In this document: positions 23,791 to 31,981 of the stretch, one piece after another
How positions within the stretch are numbered: position 1 is the first letter of the stretch
Layout of the letters: the number at the start of each line of letters is the position of its first letter
DNA from: JAUVHV01 sp964523875
GTDB taxonomy: Bacteria > Omnitrophota > Gorgyraeia > JABMRG01
NCBI GenBank assembly: GCA_964523875.1
Contig: CAZGAS010000007.1
Location: forward strand, 1 to 39,705
Length of the DNA: 39,705 nt
Direction of reading: 5' to 3'
Notes under the pieces: generated by a model
The model's database searches: none
What the model was told of the DNA's origin: nothing
Seen by the model: the letters and a program-made list of their open reading frames with translations, nothing else
Position numbers and translations under genes: made by a program

Positions 23791-24939
23791 ATGAAGATAC
23801 TTGTAATAAACAGCGGTTCATCAAGCATAAAATATCAATTTTTTAATACTCTAAAGTCAGAGTCTTTGTGCAAGGGTTTAGTTGAGAGGATAGGTTCGGG
23901 AAAGAGCAGCCTAACCCATTGTATCTCCGGCAAGAGGCCATCTGTATCGACAATAGATGCTGTTGATCATGACCAGGCAATAAGGCATATATTTGATATT
24001 ATAACCAGTCCCGATCTTGGTGTGATAGGTTCTTACAAAGAGATTACAGCTATCGGTCACCGTGTTGTTCACGGCGCGGAGCTATTTTTACAACCTACTC
24101 TTATTAACGCGAAAGTAATAGAGGCAATAGAAAAATTTAATGATTTGGCGCCATTGCATAACCCCCCCGCGTTATTAGGTATCCGTGCCTGCAGGAGATT
24201 CGCGAAAGGTATTTCCCAGATAGCTGTATTTGATACCGCGTTTCACCATACAATACCCCCATATGCGTACATCTACGGCATACCGTATGAATTTTACAGC
24301 AGATACAAGATAAGGCGTTATGGTTTTCACGGTACAAGCCATAAATTTGTAGCGGAGCAGGCTGTCAGGATAATGAAAAAGCCGCGCGCGAAGCTCAAGC
24401 TGGTCACCTGCCATCTGGGAAACGGTTGTAGCGTTACAGCTGTTAAGAACGGAAGGTCAATAGATACAAGTATGGGCCTTACCCCGCTTGAGGGGCTTTT
24501 GATGGGGACAAGATGCGGGGATATAGATCCTGCCGTGGTTCTTTATATAATGGAGAAAAAAAACCTCAGCGTAAAATTAGTCGATAACCTGCTTAATAAA
24601 GAGAGCGGCATGCTCGGGTTATCGGGAATCAGTAACGATATGCGGGATGTCCAAAAACACGCGATGGCTGGTAACAAGCGCGCGAGGTTAACGCTTGATA
24701 TTTTCACTTACCGTATAAAAAAATATATAGGCGCTTACGCCGCTTCCATGGATGGGTTAGACGCGGTTGTGCTGACAGGCGGTATAGGTGAGAATAGTTC
24801 CCTTGTAAGAAATAGCATAAGCAAGGGCCTTAAGAATTTTCTCGCTAGATTGAAGACAAAACTGCTTATCATACCTACTAATGAGGAGCTAATGATCGCG
24901 CGCGAGACAGTAGAAGTAATCAAAAAGCGGAAAAAATGA
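23791..24939 (+). CDS. ackA: Acetate kinase
   Basis: AckA converts acetyl phosphate and ADP to acetate and ATP. The 382-residue ASKHA-fold protein has the phosphate-1 motif VINSGSSSIKY at the N-terminus, GHRVVHG near residue 89, RYGFHGTSHKFV near 173, CHLGNGCSV near 208 and the TGGIGENS adenosine motif near 330. These cover the conserved catalytic boxes. It pairs with pta upstream, pointing to acetate fermentation, and its stop overlaps the yceD start (ATGA). Confidence 0.96.
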   Translation: MKILVINSGSSSIKYQFFNTLKSESLCKGLVERIGSGKSSLTHCISGKRPSVSTIDAVDHDQAIRHIFDIITSPDLGVIGSYKEITAIGHRVVHGAELFLQPTLINAKVIEAIEKFNDLAPLHNPPALLGIRACRRFAKGISQIAVFDTAFHHTIPPYAYIYGIPYEFYSRYKIRRYGFHGTSHKFVAEQAVRIMKKPRAKLKLVTCHLGNGCSVTAVKNGRSIDTSMGLTPLEGLLMGTRCGDIDPAVVLYIMEKKNLSVKLVDNLLNKESGMLGLSGISNDMRDVQKHAMAGNKRARLTLDIFTYRIKKYIGAYAASMDGLDAVVLTGGIGENSSLVRNSISKGLKNFLARLKTKLLIIPTNEELMIARETVEVIKKRKK

Positions 24940-25367
24940 AAATATGCGTAAAAGAGATAATGCGGGATGGCTTAGATCTTGAAGAAGAGGTCAGTTCTCA
25001 AGAGCTGGCTTTGGATAAACTGCATGACGAAACTATCTCAGATATTAGGGTCAAGGCGCACATAGAAAAAGATAAGGATGTTGTTATTGCTTCTTGTGAT
25101 ATAAGGGCCAATGAGAGGTTGGCCTGCAGCAGGTGCCTTGAAGAGTTTGATCTTATTTTTGAGAAGAAGGAGGACTTTGTTTATAACCTGAGCGGTGAGC
25201 ATATAATCGAGCTTAATGATGATATCAAGGATACCATACTTCTTGATTACCCGATAATGCCGCTGTGTAAGCCTGACTGCAAGGGGCTCTGCCATTATTG
25301 CGGCAAAAATTTAAACGAAGGTTCTTGTGACTGCGAGAAAGAGAGGGATAAAGCATGCCGAGAATAG
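24936..25367 (+). CDS. YceD/DUF177-family protein
   Basis: The 143-residue protein has the DUF177 core, in which CSRCLEEF (Cys64, Cys67) is followed by a second cysteine cluster, CKPDCKGLCHYCG (Cys111, 115, 119, 122) with CDC near residue 132. This pattern suggests metal binding. DUF177 proteins are usually encoded beside rpmF (L32) and are linked to 23S rRNA maturation in plants and bacteria. No rpmF follows here; mtnP starts inside the end of this gene. It overlaps ackA by four bases. Confidence 0.85.
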   Translation: MKICVKEIMRDGLDLEEEVSSQELALDKLHDETISDIRVKAHIEKDKDVVIASCDIRANERLACSRCLEEFDLIFEKKEDFVYNLSGEHIIELNDDIKDTILLDYPIMPLCKPDCKGLCHYCGKNLNEGSCDCEKERDKACRE

Positions 25368-26215
25368 GAATAATAGGCGGTAGCGGACTTTATGATATTG
25401 AAGGCCTCCAATCACCTAAATGGGTTAAGGTTGGTACCCCTTTTGGAGAGCCGTCAGATGAATATCTCTGTGCTAATTTTTCAGGCGTTGAATTAGCGTT
25501 TCTTCCACGACATGGAAGAGGCCATTGTTTATTGCCCTCAGAGCTTAATTACGCTGCCAATATCTATGGCATGAAAAAACTGGGTGTAGAGATGATTATA
25601 TCTGTCTCCGCGGTAGGCAGCCTTAAGGAAGAGATAAAACCCCTGGATATACTTATTCCTGACCAGTATGTTGACAGGACCAATCAGGCACGAAGGACCA
25701 CATTTTTTGGAGATGGCATTGTAGCACATATAGCGCTAGCGGAACCAACCTGCCCAGAACTTAGCAGAATCGTCTATGAAGTAGCAAAGGCACAAGGATT
25801 ACCTGTCCATTTAGGAGGCACGTATCTGAATATGGAAGGCCCTGCCTTTTCAACAAAGGCTGAATCAAATCTCTATAGAAACTGGGGCATGGATGTTATC
25901 GGTATGACAAATATGGCGGAAGCCAGATGCGCTAGAGAGGCTGAGATATGTTATATTACCATGGCTATGGTTACAGATTATGACTGCTGGCATGAATCAG
26001 AGGATGTAAGCATCGAGATGGTAATCCAGAACCTGCTTAAGAATGTTGATAACGCGAAGAAGGTATTAAAAGAGGTTATTGCTAAATTGCCTGATAAAAG
26101 AGATTGTATATGCGCCAGCGCGTTGAAAAACGCGATTATTACAGACCCCGCCCTGATATCAGAGGATATAAAGAAGCGGCTCGATATTATTATTGGGAAG
26201 TATATTAAGGGATAG
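25355..26215 (+). CDS. mtnP: 5'-Methylthioadenosine phosphorylase
   Basis: MTAP cleaves methylthioadenosine with phosphate to adenine and methylthioribose-1-phosphate, part of methionine salvage. The 286-residue protein starts IGIIGGSGLYDIEG. It has the phosphate-site FLPRHGRGH (near residue 50), SAVGSLKEEI, and MTNMAEARCAREAEICY followed by MVTDYDCWH (near 188-215), which is close to the MTAP rather than the classical purine nucleoside phosphorylase pattern. Methylthioinosine phosphorylase is the main alternative. It starts 13 bases inside the yceD gene. Confidence 0.88.
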   Translation: MPRIGIIGGSGLYDIEGLQSPKWVKVGTPFGEPSDEYLCANFSGVELAFLPRHGRGHCLLPSELNYAANIYGMKKLGVEMIISVSAVGSLKEEIKPLDILIPDQYVDRTNQARRTTFFGDGIVAHIALAEPTCPELSRIVYEVAKAQGLPVHLGGTYLNMEGPAFSTKAESNLYRNWGMDVIGMTNMAEARCAREAEICYITMAMVTDYDCWHESEDVSIEMVIQNLLKNVDNAKKVLKEVIAKLPDKRDCICASALKNAIITDPALISEDIKKRLDIIIGKYIKG

Positions 26216-26243
26216 TTTTGTTACAATTTGCGCAGATAAGAAT

Positions 26244-26347
26244 GCTGCTTATACCTATTGTCTTCGCAGCGCTGGTATTTTTGCCCATTAGCTTAGATTC
26301 ATGGCAAAAAAATCCAATGCGCTGCTATAGGCAAAGGCATAAGCAGC
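26244..26347. repeat. 104-base near-palindrome (MITE-like) before ileS
   Basis: GCTGCTTATACCTATTG... (26244-26271) is mirrored by the inverse of 26320-26347, with roughly 75-80 percent pairing. The arms continue inwards with ATTTTTGCCCAT (from about 26277) against ATGGCAAAAAAAT (26301-26313). Almost the whole 104 bases would fold into one long hairpin with a small loop. It fills the mtnP-ileS gap. No T-box motif (AGGGTGG) is present, so this is not an ordinary ileS T-box leader. Confidence 0.65.
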
Positions 26348-26405
26348 CATAAAATGATATTTTAATTGCAACAAGACTACCTGAATATTAGAGGTTGAGA
26401 CGGAT

Positions 26406-29243
26406 ATGGACTATAAAGATACATTAAATTTACCTAAGACAGATTTCAAGATGAAGGCCAATCTTCCGCATAAGGAGCCTGATATTGCTGGGTTCTGGAA
26501 AGACAGGGATATATATACTAAGATAAAACAGGCGCGTGCAGACAAACGTAAATATATACTTCATGATGGTCCCCCATACGCGAATGGTCATATACATATC
26601 GGTCATGCCCTTAACAAGACCTTGAAGGATATAGTAGTTAAATATAAGACAATGCGCGGGCATTATTGTGAATATGTACCGGGCTGGGATTGCCACGGGC
26701 TTCCTGTTGAGCATCAGCTTCTTAAAAAACTTAAGAAGCGAAAAGATGATATCGAGCAGGTGGAATTTCGTAAAAAAGCCTTTGAGTATGCAGCAGGATT
26801 CGTTGATATACAGAGAGAAGAGTTCAAGAGATTAGGGGTTTTTGGAAAATGGGAGGATCCATATCTTACAACAGATAAGGATTACGAAGTAGCCATTATT
26901 AGTTCATTCGCCAGGCTGGTAGAGCAGGGTTATATATATAAGGGGCTAAAGCCGGTCAATTACTGTTACAGATGTGAGACCGCCTTAGCGGAAGCGGAAG
27001 TAGAATATGACCAGCATACATCGCCTTCCGTGTATGTGAAATTCCATATTACAAATCCAGAGTTTAATCTTGCTGGGTTACCTGATCAGAAGACATATAT
27101 TCTTATCTGGACAACTACTCCTTGGACACTTATAGCAAATGTAGCGGTAGCGGTTCATCCTGAAGCCGAGTATGTGTTTTTAGAGATAGGTAATAACGAG
27201 ACTATTATTATGGCAAAAGAGCTATTAGAGAAGGTATCTCAACGCTGCTCTATAGAGAACTATAAGATACGCTCTACTGTAAAGGGAAAGGATCTGCAGC
27301 GTTTAAAATTAAAATATAGTTTTCCATTATCCGCTGCTAAAAATGAAGGACAGGTTGTAACTGCAGAGTATGTGTCAATGGAAGAAGGAACAGGATGCGT
27401 TCATACAGCTCCTGGCCATGGCCAGGACGATTATCTTACTGGGCAAATATATGGACTTGAGACAATCATGCCTGTTGATGAAAAGGGCAGATTTACAAAC
27501 GATGCAGGAGAATTTGCAGGGATAAATGTACACAAGGCAAACGATGCTATTAAAGACAAGCTTATAACCTTGGGCCTCCTGCTTCATAGCGATTCTATAG
27601 CACATTCTTACCCCCATTGCTGGAGATGTAAAAATCCCATAATATTCAGGGCAACAGAGCAATGGTTTATGTCCATTGACCATAATGGATTAAGAAAGAG
27701 ATTGCTGGAAAAGACAAAAGAGGTTAAGTGGGTTCCTGGCCAGGGTCAACAGCGAATATCAACTATGATAGAAAGTCGCCCTGACTGGTGTTTGTCCCGG
27801 CAAAGATATTGGGGGGTTCCGATACCTGTTTTTATGTGCAGATCATGCAAAAAATGGATAGCAGATCCTAAAGTTATAAATCATTTCGCGGGCATCGTTA
27901 AAGAGAAGGGCACTGATGCCTGGTTCGCGCTCGAACCAAAGGACCTTTTGCCCGATGGTTATAAATGTCCATACCCAGATTGCGGAGGAGAAGATTTTCA
28001 AAAAGGAGAGGATATTCTTGATGTATGGTTTGAATCCGGGGTGAGCCATGAGGCAGTATTACGGGCAAGGAAAGGCCTGAGTTACCCGGCAGACCTTTAT
28101 CTTGAAGGCAGTGACCAACACAGGGGGTGGTTCCAGTCATCTCTTATTACATCAATGGCAATGAACCGGGATTCCGCTTTTAAATCCGTACTTGTGCATG
28201 GTTTTGTTGTTGATGGCGCGGGTAGGAAGATGTCAAAGTCGCTGGGCAATGTTATCTCTCCCCAGGAGATAATAAAAGATTATGGTGCGGACATATTAAG
28301 GCTCTGGGTAGCGTTCTCAGATTATAATGATGATATACGTATATCTGACAAGATTATAGCGCGGCTTACTGACGCGTATCGTAAGATACGTAATACCGCA
28401 CGTTTTATACTGGGTAATATCTATGATTTTAATCCGGATAAGGATATTGTTTCGTATGAAGATATGGCTGAGATCGATAAATGGGCCGTATTGAGGGCCC
28501 ACAGCCTACTCCGGAATATAGATGTTTTTTATAAAGACTTCCAGTTCCATAAGGTTTACCATAGCTTGTACGCGTTTTGCATAATTGATATGTCAAACTT
28601 TTATATGGATGTGGTAAAAGATATATTGTATACATTTAAATCTGATTCCGCGAGGCGGCGTTCCTGTCAGAGCGCTCTCTATGAGATTCTTAATACAATA
28701 GCCAAGGTCATAGCCCCTGTTATGGTATTTACCTCGGAAGAGATATGGCAAAGTATGCCGAAGGCAAAAGACGCGCCACAAAGCGTGCATCTTAGCCTGC
28801 TGCCGGAGACAGCGAGCCTTAAGAGAGATGACGGGCTGGAATTAAAATACGATAAGCTTAGAAAAATAAGGAACGCTATATTAAAAGTGCTTGAAGCTAA
28901 GCGGGTTTCTGGTATAATAAGGAGTTCATTAGAGGCAAAGGTAAGGCTTTATTCTGGGTCAGAAGGGGTTTATAGTTTTTTAGCTGAGTATGAGACAGAC
29001 CTTCCGGGGCTCTTTATCGTCTCTCAGGTTGAGTTGTGTAAGCGGAAACAATCCCCTGATGCTGATGCTGTTGCTGTTGAGGAGATACCTGATATATCGA
29101 TTGAAGTAAGCAAGGCAGAAGGCGAAAAATGCGATAGATGCTGGAACTTCAGCAAGAGTACAGGAAGTAATAAGAATTATCCCGGCACGTGTAATAGGTG
29201 CCAGGAGGTGCTTATTACTATGAAAGGAGACAATGCCCAATGA
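26406..29243 (+). CDS. ileS: Isoleucyl-tRNA synthetase
   Basis: IleS charges tRNA-Ile and edits mischarged valine. The 945-residue class I synthetase has HIGH at 64-67, the CP1 editing domain (GTGCVHTAPGHGQDDY near 330), the DQHRGWFQSS region near 567 and KMSKS near 608. The C-terminal zinc finger (CDRCWNF ... CNRC) is present, as in bacterial type-I enzymes. The length is normal. The ATG has a modest site (TTAGAGG) upstream. The stop overlaps the next gene by ATGA. Confidence 0.97.
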   Translation: MDYKDTLNLPKTDFKMKANLPHKEPDIAGFWKDRDIYTKIKQARADKRKYILHDGPPYANGHIHIGHALNKTLKDIVVKYKTMRGHYCEYVPGWDCHGLPVEHQLLKKLKKRKDDIEQVEFRKKAFEYAAGFVDIQREEFKRLGVFGKWEDPYLTTDKDYEVAIISSFARLVEQGYIYKGLKPVNYCYRCETALAEAEVEYDQHTSPSVYVKFHITNPEFNLAGLPDQKTYILIWTTTPWTLIANVAVAVHPEAEYVFLEIGNNETIIMAKELLEKVSQRCSIENYKIRSTVKGKDLQRLKLKYSFPLSAAKNEGQVVTAEYVSMEEGTGCVHTAPGHGQDDYLTGQIYGLETIMPVDEKGRFTNDAGEFAGINVHKANDAIKDKLITLGLLLHSDSIAHSYPHCWRCKNPIIFRATEQWFMSIDHNGLRKRLLEKTKEVKWVPGQGQQRISTMIESRPDWCLSRQRYWGVPIPVFMCRSCKKWIADPKVINHFAGIVKEKGTDAWFALEPKDLLPDGYKCPYPDCGGEDFQKGEDILDVWFESGVSHEAVLRARKGLSYPADLYLEGSDQHRGWFQSSLITSMAMNRDSAFKSVLVHGFVVDGAGRKMSKSLGNVISPQEIIKDYGADILRLWVAFSDYNDDIRISDKIIARLTDAYRKIRNTARFILGNIYDFNPDKDIVSYEDMAEIDKWAVLRAHSLLRNIDVFYKDFQFHKVYHSLYAFCIIDMSNFYMDVVKDILYTFKSDSARRRSCQSALYEILNTIAKVIAPVMVFTSEEIWQSMPKAKDAPQSVHLSLLPETASLKRDDGLELKYDKLRKIRNAILKVLEAKRVSGIIRSSLEAKVRLYSGSEGVYSFLAEYETDLPGLFIVSQVELCKRKQSPDADAVAVEEIPDISIEVSKAEGEKCDRCWNFSKSTGSNKNYPGTCNRCQEVLITMKGDNAQ

Positions 29244-29623
29244 ACAGGCAGCTTAAGGCAGAGCTTAAGGATACCCTTATAAAACTGAGGAAGGACATCT
29301 GTTCAAAGATAGACAATATTGAAAAAGAGAATTTAGGCAGGTCACAAAAAGAGGCAACGGGTGATCTTTCAGGATACAGCTTTCATATGGCGGATGTGGC
29401 AAGTGATAATTATGAACGTGAATTATCTCTTGGTCTCGCGGCGAGAGAGAGAGATATGCTCTATAGAATAGACAGCGCGATAAAACGTTTAAACGATAAG
29501 AATTTTGGAAGATGCGAACAATGTAACAAAGAGATAGCCATAAAGCGTTTAACCGCTGTGCCGTACGCGTTATTGTGTATTAAATGTCAGGAGCAAGAGG
29601 ATAAAAAGCCGAAACAGAGTTAA
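29240..29623 (+). CDS. DksA/TraR-family C4 zinc-finger protein
   Basis: The protein of 127 residues has an N-terminal coiled-coil region and a C-terminal zinc finger with Cys92, Cys95, Cys113 and Cys116 (CEQC ... CIKC). DksA-type proteins enter the RNA polymerase secondary channel and adjust transcription, often with ppGpp. The coiled-coil tip segment (about residues 50-58, MADVASDNY) lacks a clear canonical DxxDxA acidic motif, so activity like E. coli DksA is unproven. ATG 29240 was chosen over an upstream in-frame ATG at 29198, because it overlaps the ileS stop as ATGA and matches the normal N-terminus. It is placed between ileS and lspA, a recurrent order in several phyla. Confidence 0.85.
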   Translation: MNRQLKAELKDTLIKLRKDICSKIDNIEKENLGRSQKEATGDLSGYSFHMADVASDNYERELSLGLAARERDMLYRIDSAIKRLNDKNFGRCEQCNKEIAIKRLTAVPYALLCIKCQEQEDKKPKQS

Positions 29624-29627
29624 TCGA

Positions 29628-30095
29628 GTGCGGCCCTTTTTCATTATATCAATTATAATATTTTCTATTGATCGTGTGCTTAAACTTCTTATCTTTAGAA
29701 GTTTTACACAAGGTTCTTCTTTTCCTGTGTTAAAGAATATCTTGCACATTACCCCTGTTTATAATAGCGGTATCGCTTTCGGGCTCTTTAAGGATTTTAA
29801 TACATCCATACTGGTAGCGATATCTTTGTTTACCGCTCTTTTTATCATATATATAATTTTTGTAAAAAAACCAAGGTCACGTTTATTGGTATCAGCGTTA
29901 TCTCTTATCATGGCAGGCGCGGCGGGTAATCTTATAGACAGGATTACCTATGGCTATGTCCTGGATTTTATAGATTTAAGAGTATGGCCTGTTTTTAATA
30001 TCGCAGATTCAGCGATTACTATCGGCGCGATTATGATATTGATTTATATCTTTAACACGCGGCCAAATATTGAACGCCAAAAACCGAGAACCTAG
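29628..30095 (+). CDS. lspA: Lipoprotein signal peptidase (signal peptidase II)
   Basis: LspA removes the signal peptide from prolipoproteins after lipid attachment. The 155 residues contain four membrane segments and the conserved boxes NSGIAFG (46-52), GAAGNLIDR (97-105), VLDFIDL (111-117) and FNIADSAI (123-130), which include the two catalytic aspartates. The start is GTG 29628, four bases after the preceding stop. lgt follows after two bases, so two steps of lipoprotein maturation are encoded together. Confidence 0.95.
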   Translation: MRPFFIISIIIFSIDRVLKLLIFRSFTQGSSFPVLKNILHITPVYNSGIAFGLFKDFNTSILVAISLFTALFIIYIIFVKKPRSRLLVSALSLIMAGAAGNLIDRITYGYVLDFIDLRVWPVFNIADSAITIGAIMILIYIFNTRPNIERQKPRT

Positions 30096-30097
30096 AT

Positions 30098-30844
30098 ATG
30101 TACCCAGTACTATTTTCAATAGGACCTTTAACAATACATTCATATGGCCTTATGCTGGGAATTGCTTTTTTGGTGACTACGTATCTGGCATCGAAGCGCG
30201 CGAAAATATTTAACATTCCAAAAGATACAGTCAGCAACCTGACTATCCTTTTTCTTATTTCAGGCGTAATAGGCGCCCGCGTTGCTTATATCCTTTATAA
30301 CATGAATGATTTTGTCGGACGCCCTTTACAGATGTTGATGGTTAACAAGGGCGGCCTGATATTCTACGGCGGGCTTATATCAGCGGCTTGTACAGGTGTT
30401 GTATTTGCGAAAATAAAACATCTTTCGATACCGGATACAGCTGATCTTATGGCCCCTTTTATCGCGCTCGGTCATGCCATAGGAAGGCTGGGTTGTTTTT
30501 TAAATGGTTGTTGTTTTGGTAAGCCTACGGATTCTTTTCTTGGCCTCTGTTTTCCCCATACCATCGTAAAGGTCTATCCTACCCAGTTATTTTCTTTTGC
30601 AGGGCTCTTAATAATATTTTTCATACTTTTTCCAAGGCAGGAAAGGCGCAGCTTTAAGGGGGAGATAATATCCTCGTATCTTATGCTTTATGGCGCGTTT
30701 AGATTTTTTATTGAATTTCTCCGTGGAGATATTTTGCCGGTTTTTCATGGCCTTACAGCCATGCAGCTTATAAGTATTGTCCTTATAATATCGGGTATGG
30801 TTTTGTATATACTCATGAAAAACCTGAAGAAGAGTGACGGTTAA
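30098..30844 (+). CDS. lgt: Prolipoprotein diacylglyceryl transferase
   Basis: Lgt transfers diacylglycerol to the lipobox cysteine of prolipoproteins, the step before LspA acts. The 248-residue multi-span membrane protein has the N-terminal HSYGLMLG segment, the catalytic region with GGLIFYGGLI (near 85) and the signature GHAIGRLGCFLNGCCFG (about 123-139), plus FFIEFLRGD near 206. No lnt gene is seen in the window. It is probably cotranscribed with lspA. Confidence 0.95.
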   Translation: MYPVLFSIGPLTIHSYGLMLGIAFLVTTYLASKRAKIFNIPKDTVSNLTILFLISGVIGARVAYILYNMNDFVGRPLQMLMVNKGGLIFYGGLISAACTGVVFAKIKHLSIPDTADLMAPFIALGHAIGRLGCFLNGCCFGKPTDSFLGLCFPHTIVKVYPTQLFSFAGLLIIFFILFPRQERRSFKGEIISSYLMLYGAFRFFIEFLRGDILPVFHGLTAMQLISIVLIISGMVLYILMKNLKKSDG

Positions 30845-30913
30845 TTTCAAAATTAGTATGCGAATTTTCATATCCAGCTCCTTTGTTTAAGGAGTAACGC
30901 GCAAGGACGCCTA

Positions 30914-31807
30914 ATGAATAAAGAAAGGTTAGCGGTAGGTATCGAGGATGAAGGCAAGCGGCTCGATATCTATCTTGCGCAGAAATTTAGCGACAGGTAT
31001 TCACGCAGCCAGATAAAACATCTTATTGAAAGATTATTTGTTAGTGTTGCGGGTAAGGAAAAGAAGGCCCATTATCTGGTAGCGAGAGATGATATCATAG
31101 AGATTCTCACCCCTAAGACAGAAGCTACGCCAATAGTTTCCGAGGATATTCCCCTTGAGATAATTTACGAGGATAGTGATATCATTGTGCTTAACAAGCC
31201 ATCAGGCATGGTTGTTCATCCCGCCCCCGGCAATAAAGAACATACATTGGTTAACGCCCTTCTTTTTCATACAAATAACAGTTTAGCATATATAGGCAGT
31301 GAAACAAGGCCGGGCATTGTCCACAGGCTTGATAAAGAAGTATCAGGACTTATGGTTGTCGCTAAGACAGACAGTTCTTACCGGGCGCTTGTTAATAGTT
31401 TTAAAGCAAGAGCTATCAAGAAGATATATATAGCTTTTGTAAAAGGGGTTGTTTCGCGAGATACAGGTTCTTCAGAATTGCCCATAGGAAGGGCAGCACG
31501 CGACAGAAAAAAGATGGCAGTACGGTTTTTTAATTCTAAAGAGGCTGTTACAAGATTCGAGGTGCTTAAACGATTTAAGCACTATACGAAGCTACGTATT
31601 CGCATTGAGACTGGCAGGACTCACCAGATAAGGGTTCATATGTCTTATATGGGCCACCCTATCATAGGTGACAGACGATATGGCGGAGAAGCGTTTAAAA
31701 GGATCGCTCTATACGCGGCTGAACTTGAGTTTTCACATCCGCGCACGGAAAAAGACGTAGCCTTCAAGATAGATATTCCTGAGGAACTTAAGGTATTAGA
31801 TAAATGA
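30914..31807 (+). CDS. rluD: RluD-family 23S rRNA pseudouridine synthase
   Basis: The 297-residue protein has an N-terminal S4 RNA-binding domain (RLDIYLAQKF ... YSRSQIKHLI) and the RluA-family catalytic motif GIVHRLDKEVSGL (catalytic Asp near residue 141), followed by GRTHQIRVHM near 235. The S4 plus catalytic layout fits RluD, which modifies helix 69 of 23S rRNA; RluC is an alternative with different sites. It follows lspA-lgt, a common order (lspA-rluD) in many genomes. A terminator-like hairpin follows. Confidence 0.88.
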   Translation: MNKERLAVGIEDEGKRLDIYLAQKFSDRYSRSQIKHLIERLFVSVAGKEKKAHYLVARDDIIEILTPKTEATPIVSEDIPLEIIYEDSDIIVLNKPSGMVVHPAPGNKEHTLVNALLFHTNNSLAYIGSETRPGIVHRLDKEVSGLMVVAKTDSSYRALVNSFKARAIKKIYIAFVKGVVSRDTGSSELPIGRAARDRKKMAVRFFNSKEAVTRFEVLKRFKHYTKLRIRIETGRTHQIRVHMSYMGHPIIGDRRYGGEAFKRIALYAAELEFSHPRTEKDVAFKIDIPEELKVLDK

Positions 31808-31840
31808 CATTTTTTTCAGACAGTTATTTGTTAATGTTAC

Positions 31841-31870
31841 AAAATAGTTACGCGCGGTAGCTATTTTATT
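31841..31870 (+). terminator. Hairpin after rluD (copy 2 of the 27-base element)
   Basis: AAAATAG/CTATTTT arms, extended by a T:G wobble and three more pairs, give a stem of about 11 bp around a GCG-type loop, followed by a short T-containing tail. Copy 1 lies at 10123-10149. The position 34 bases after the rluD stop suits a weak terminator, but its recurrence in front of secDF suggests it is a repeat first. Confidence 0.5.
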
Positions 31871-31897
31871 GACTTTATCTCACTTTACAAATATACT
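31869..31897 (+). promoter_or_regulatory. Sigma-70-type promoter before the coiled-coil pair
   Basis: TTGACT (31869-31874) and TATACT (31892-31897) are 17 bases apart; an overlapping TATAAT begins one base later. The leader to the first gene is about 80 bases and A/T-rich. This promoter separates the coiled-coil pair from the upstream lspA-lgt-rluD unit. Confidence 0.6.
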
Positions 31898-31981
31898 ATA
31901 ATAAGTATTAGTAGTCTATAATACGTGAATTGAAAAAAACGATAAGGCAATATAATAATTGCTAGAAGCATTTAACTTATT

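Noticed and set aside
26216..26405. T-box riboswitch for ileS
   Set aside because: No AGGGTGG antiterminator motif or specifier-loop layout is seen; the region is a long near-palindrome.
29198..29239. Upstream start for the DksA-type protein
   Set aside because: It lies within the ileS zinc-finger codons and adds non-conserved residues.
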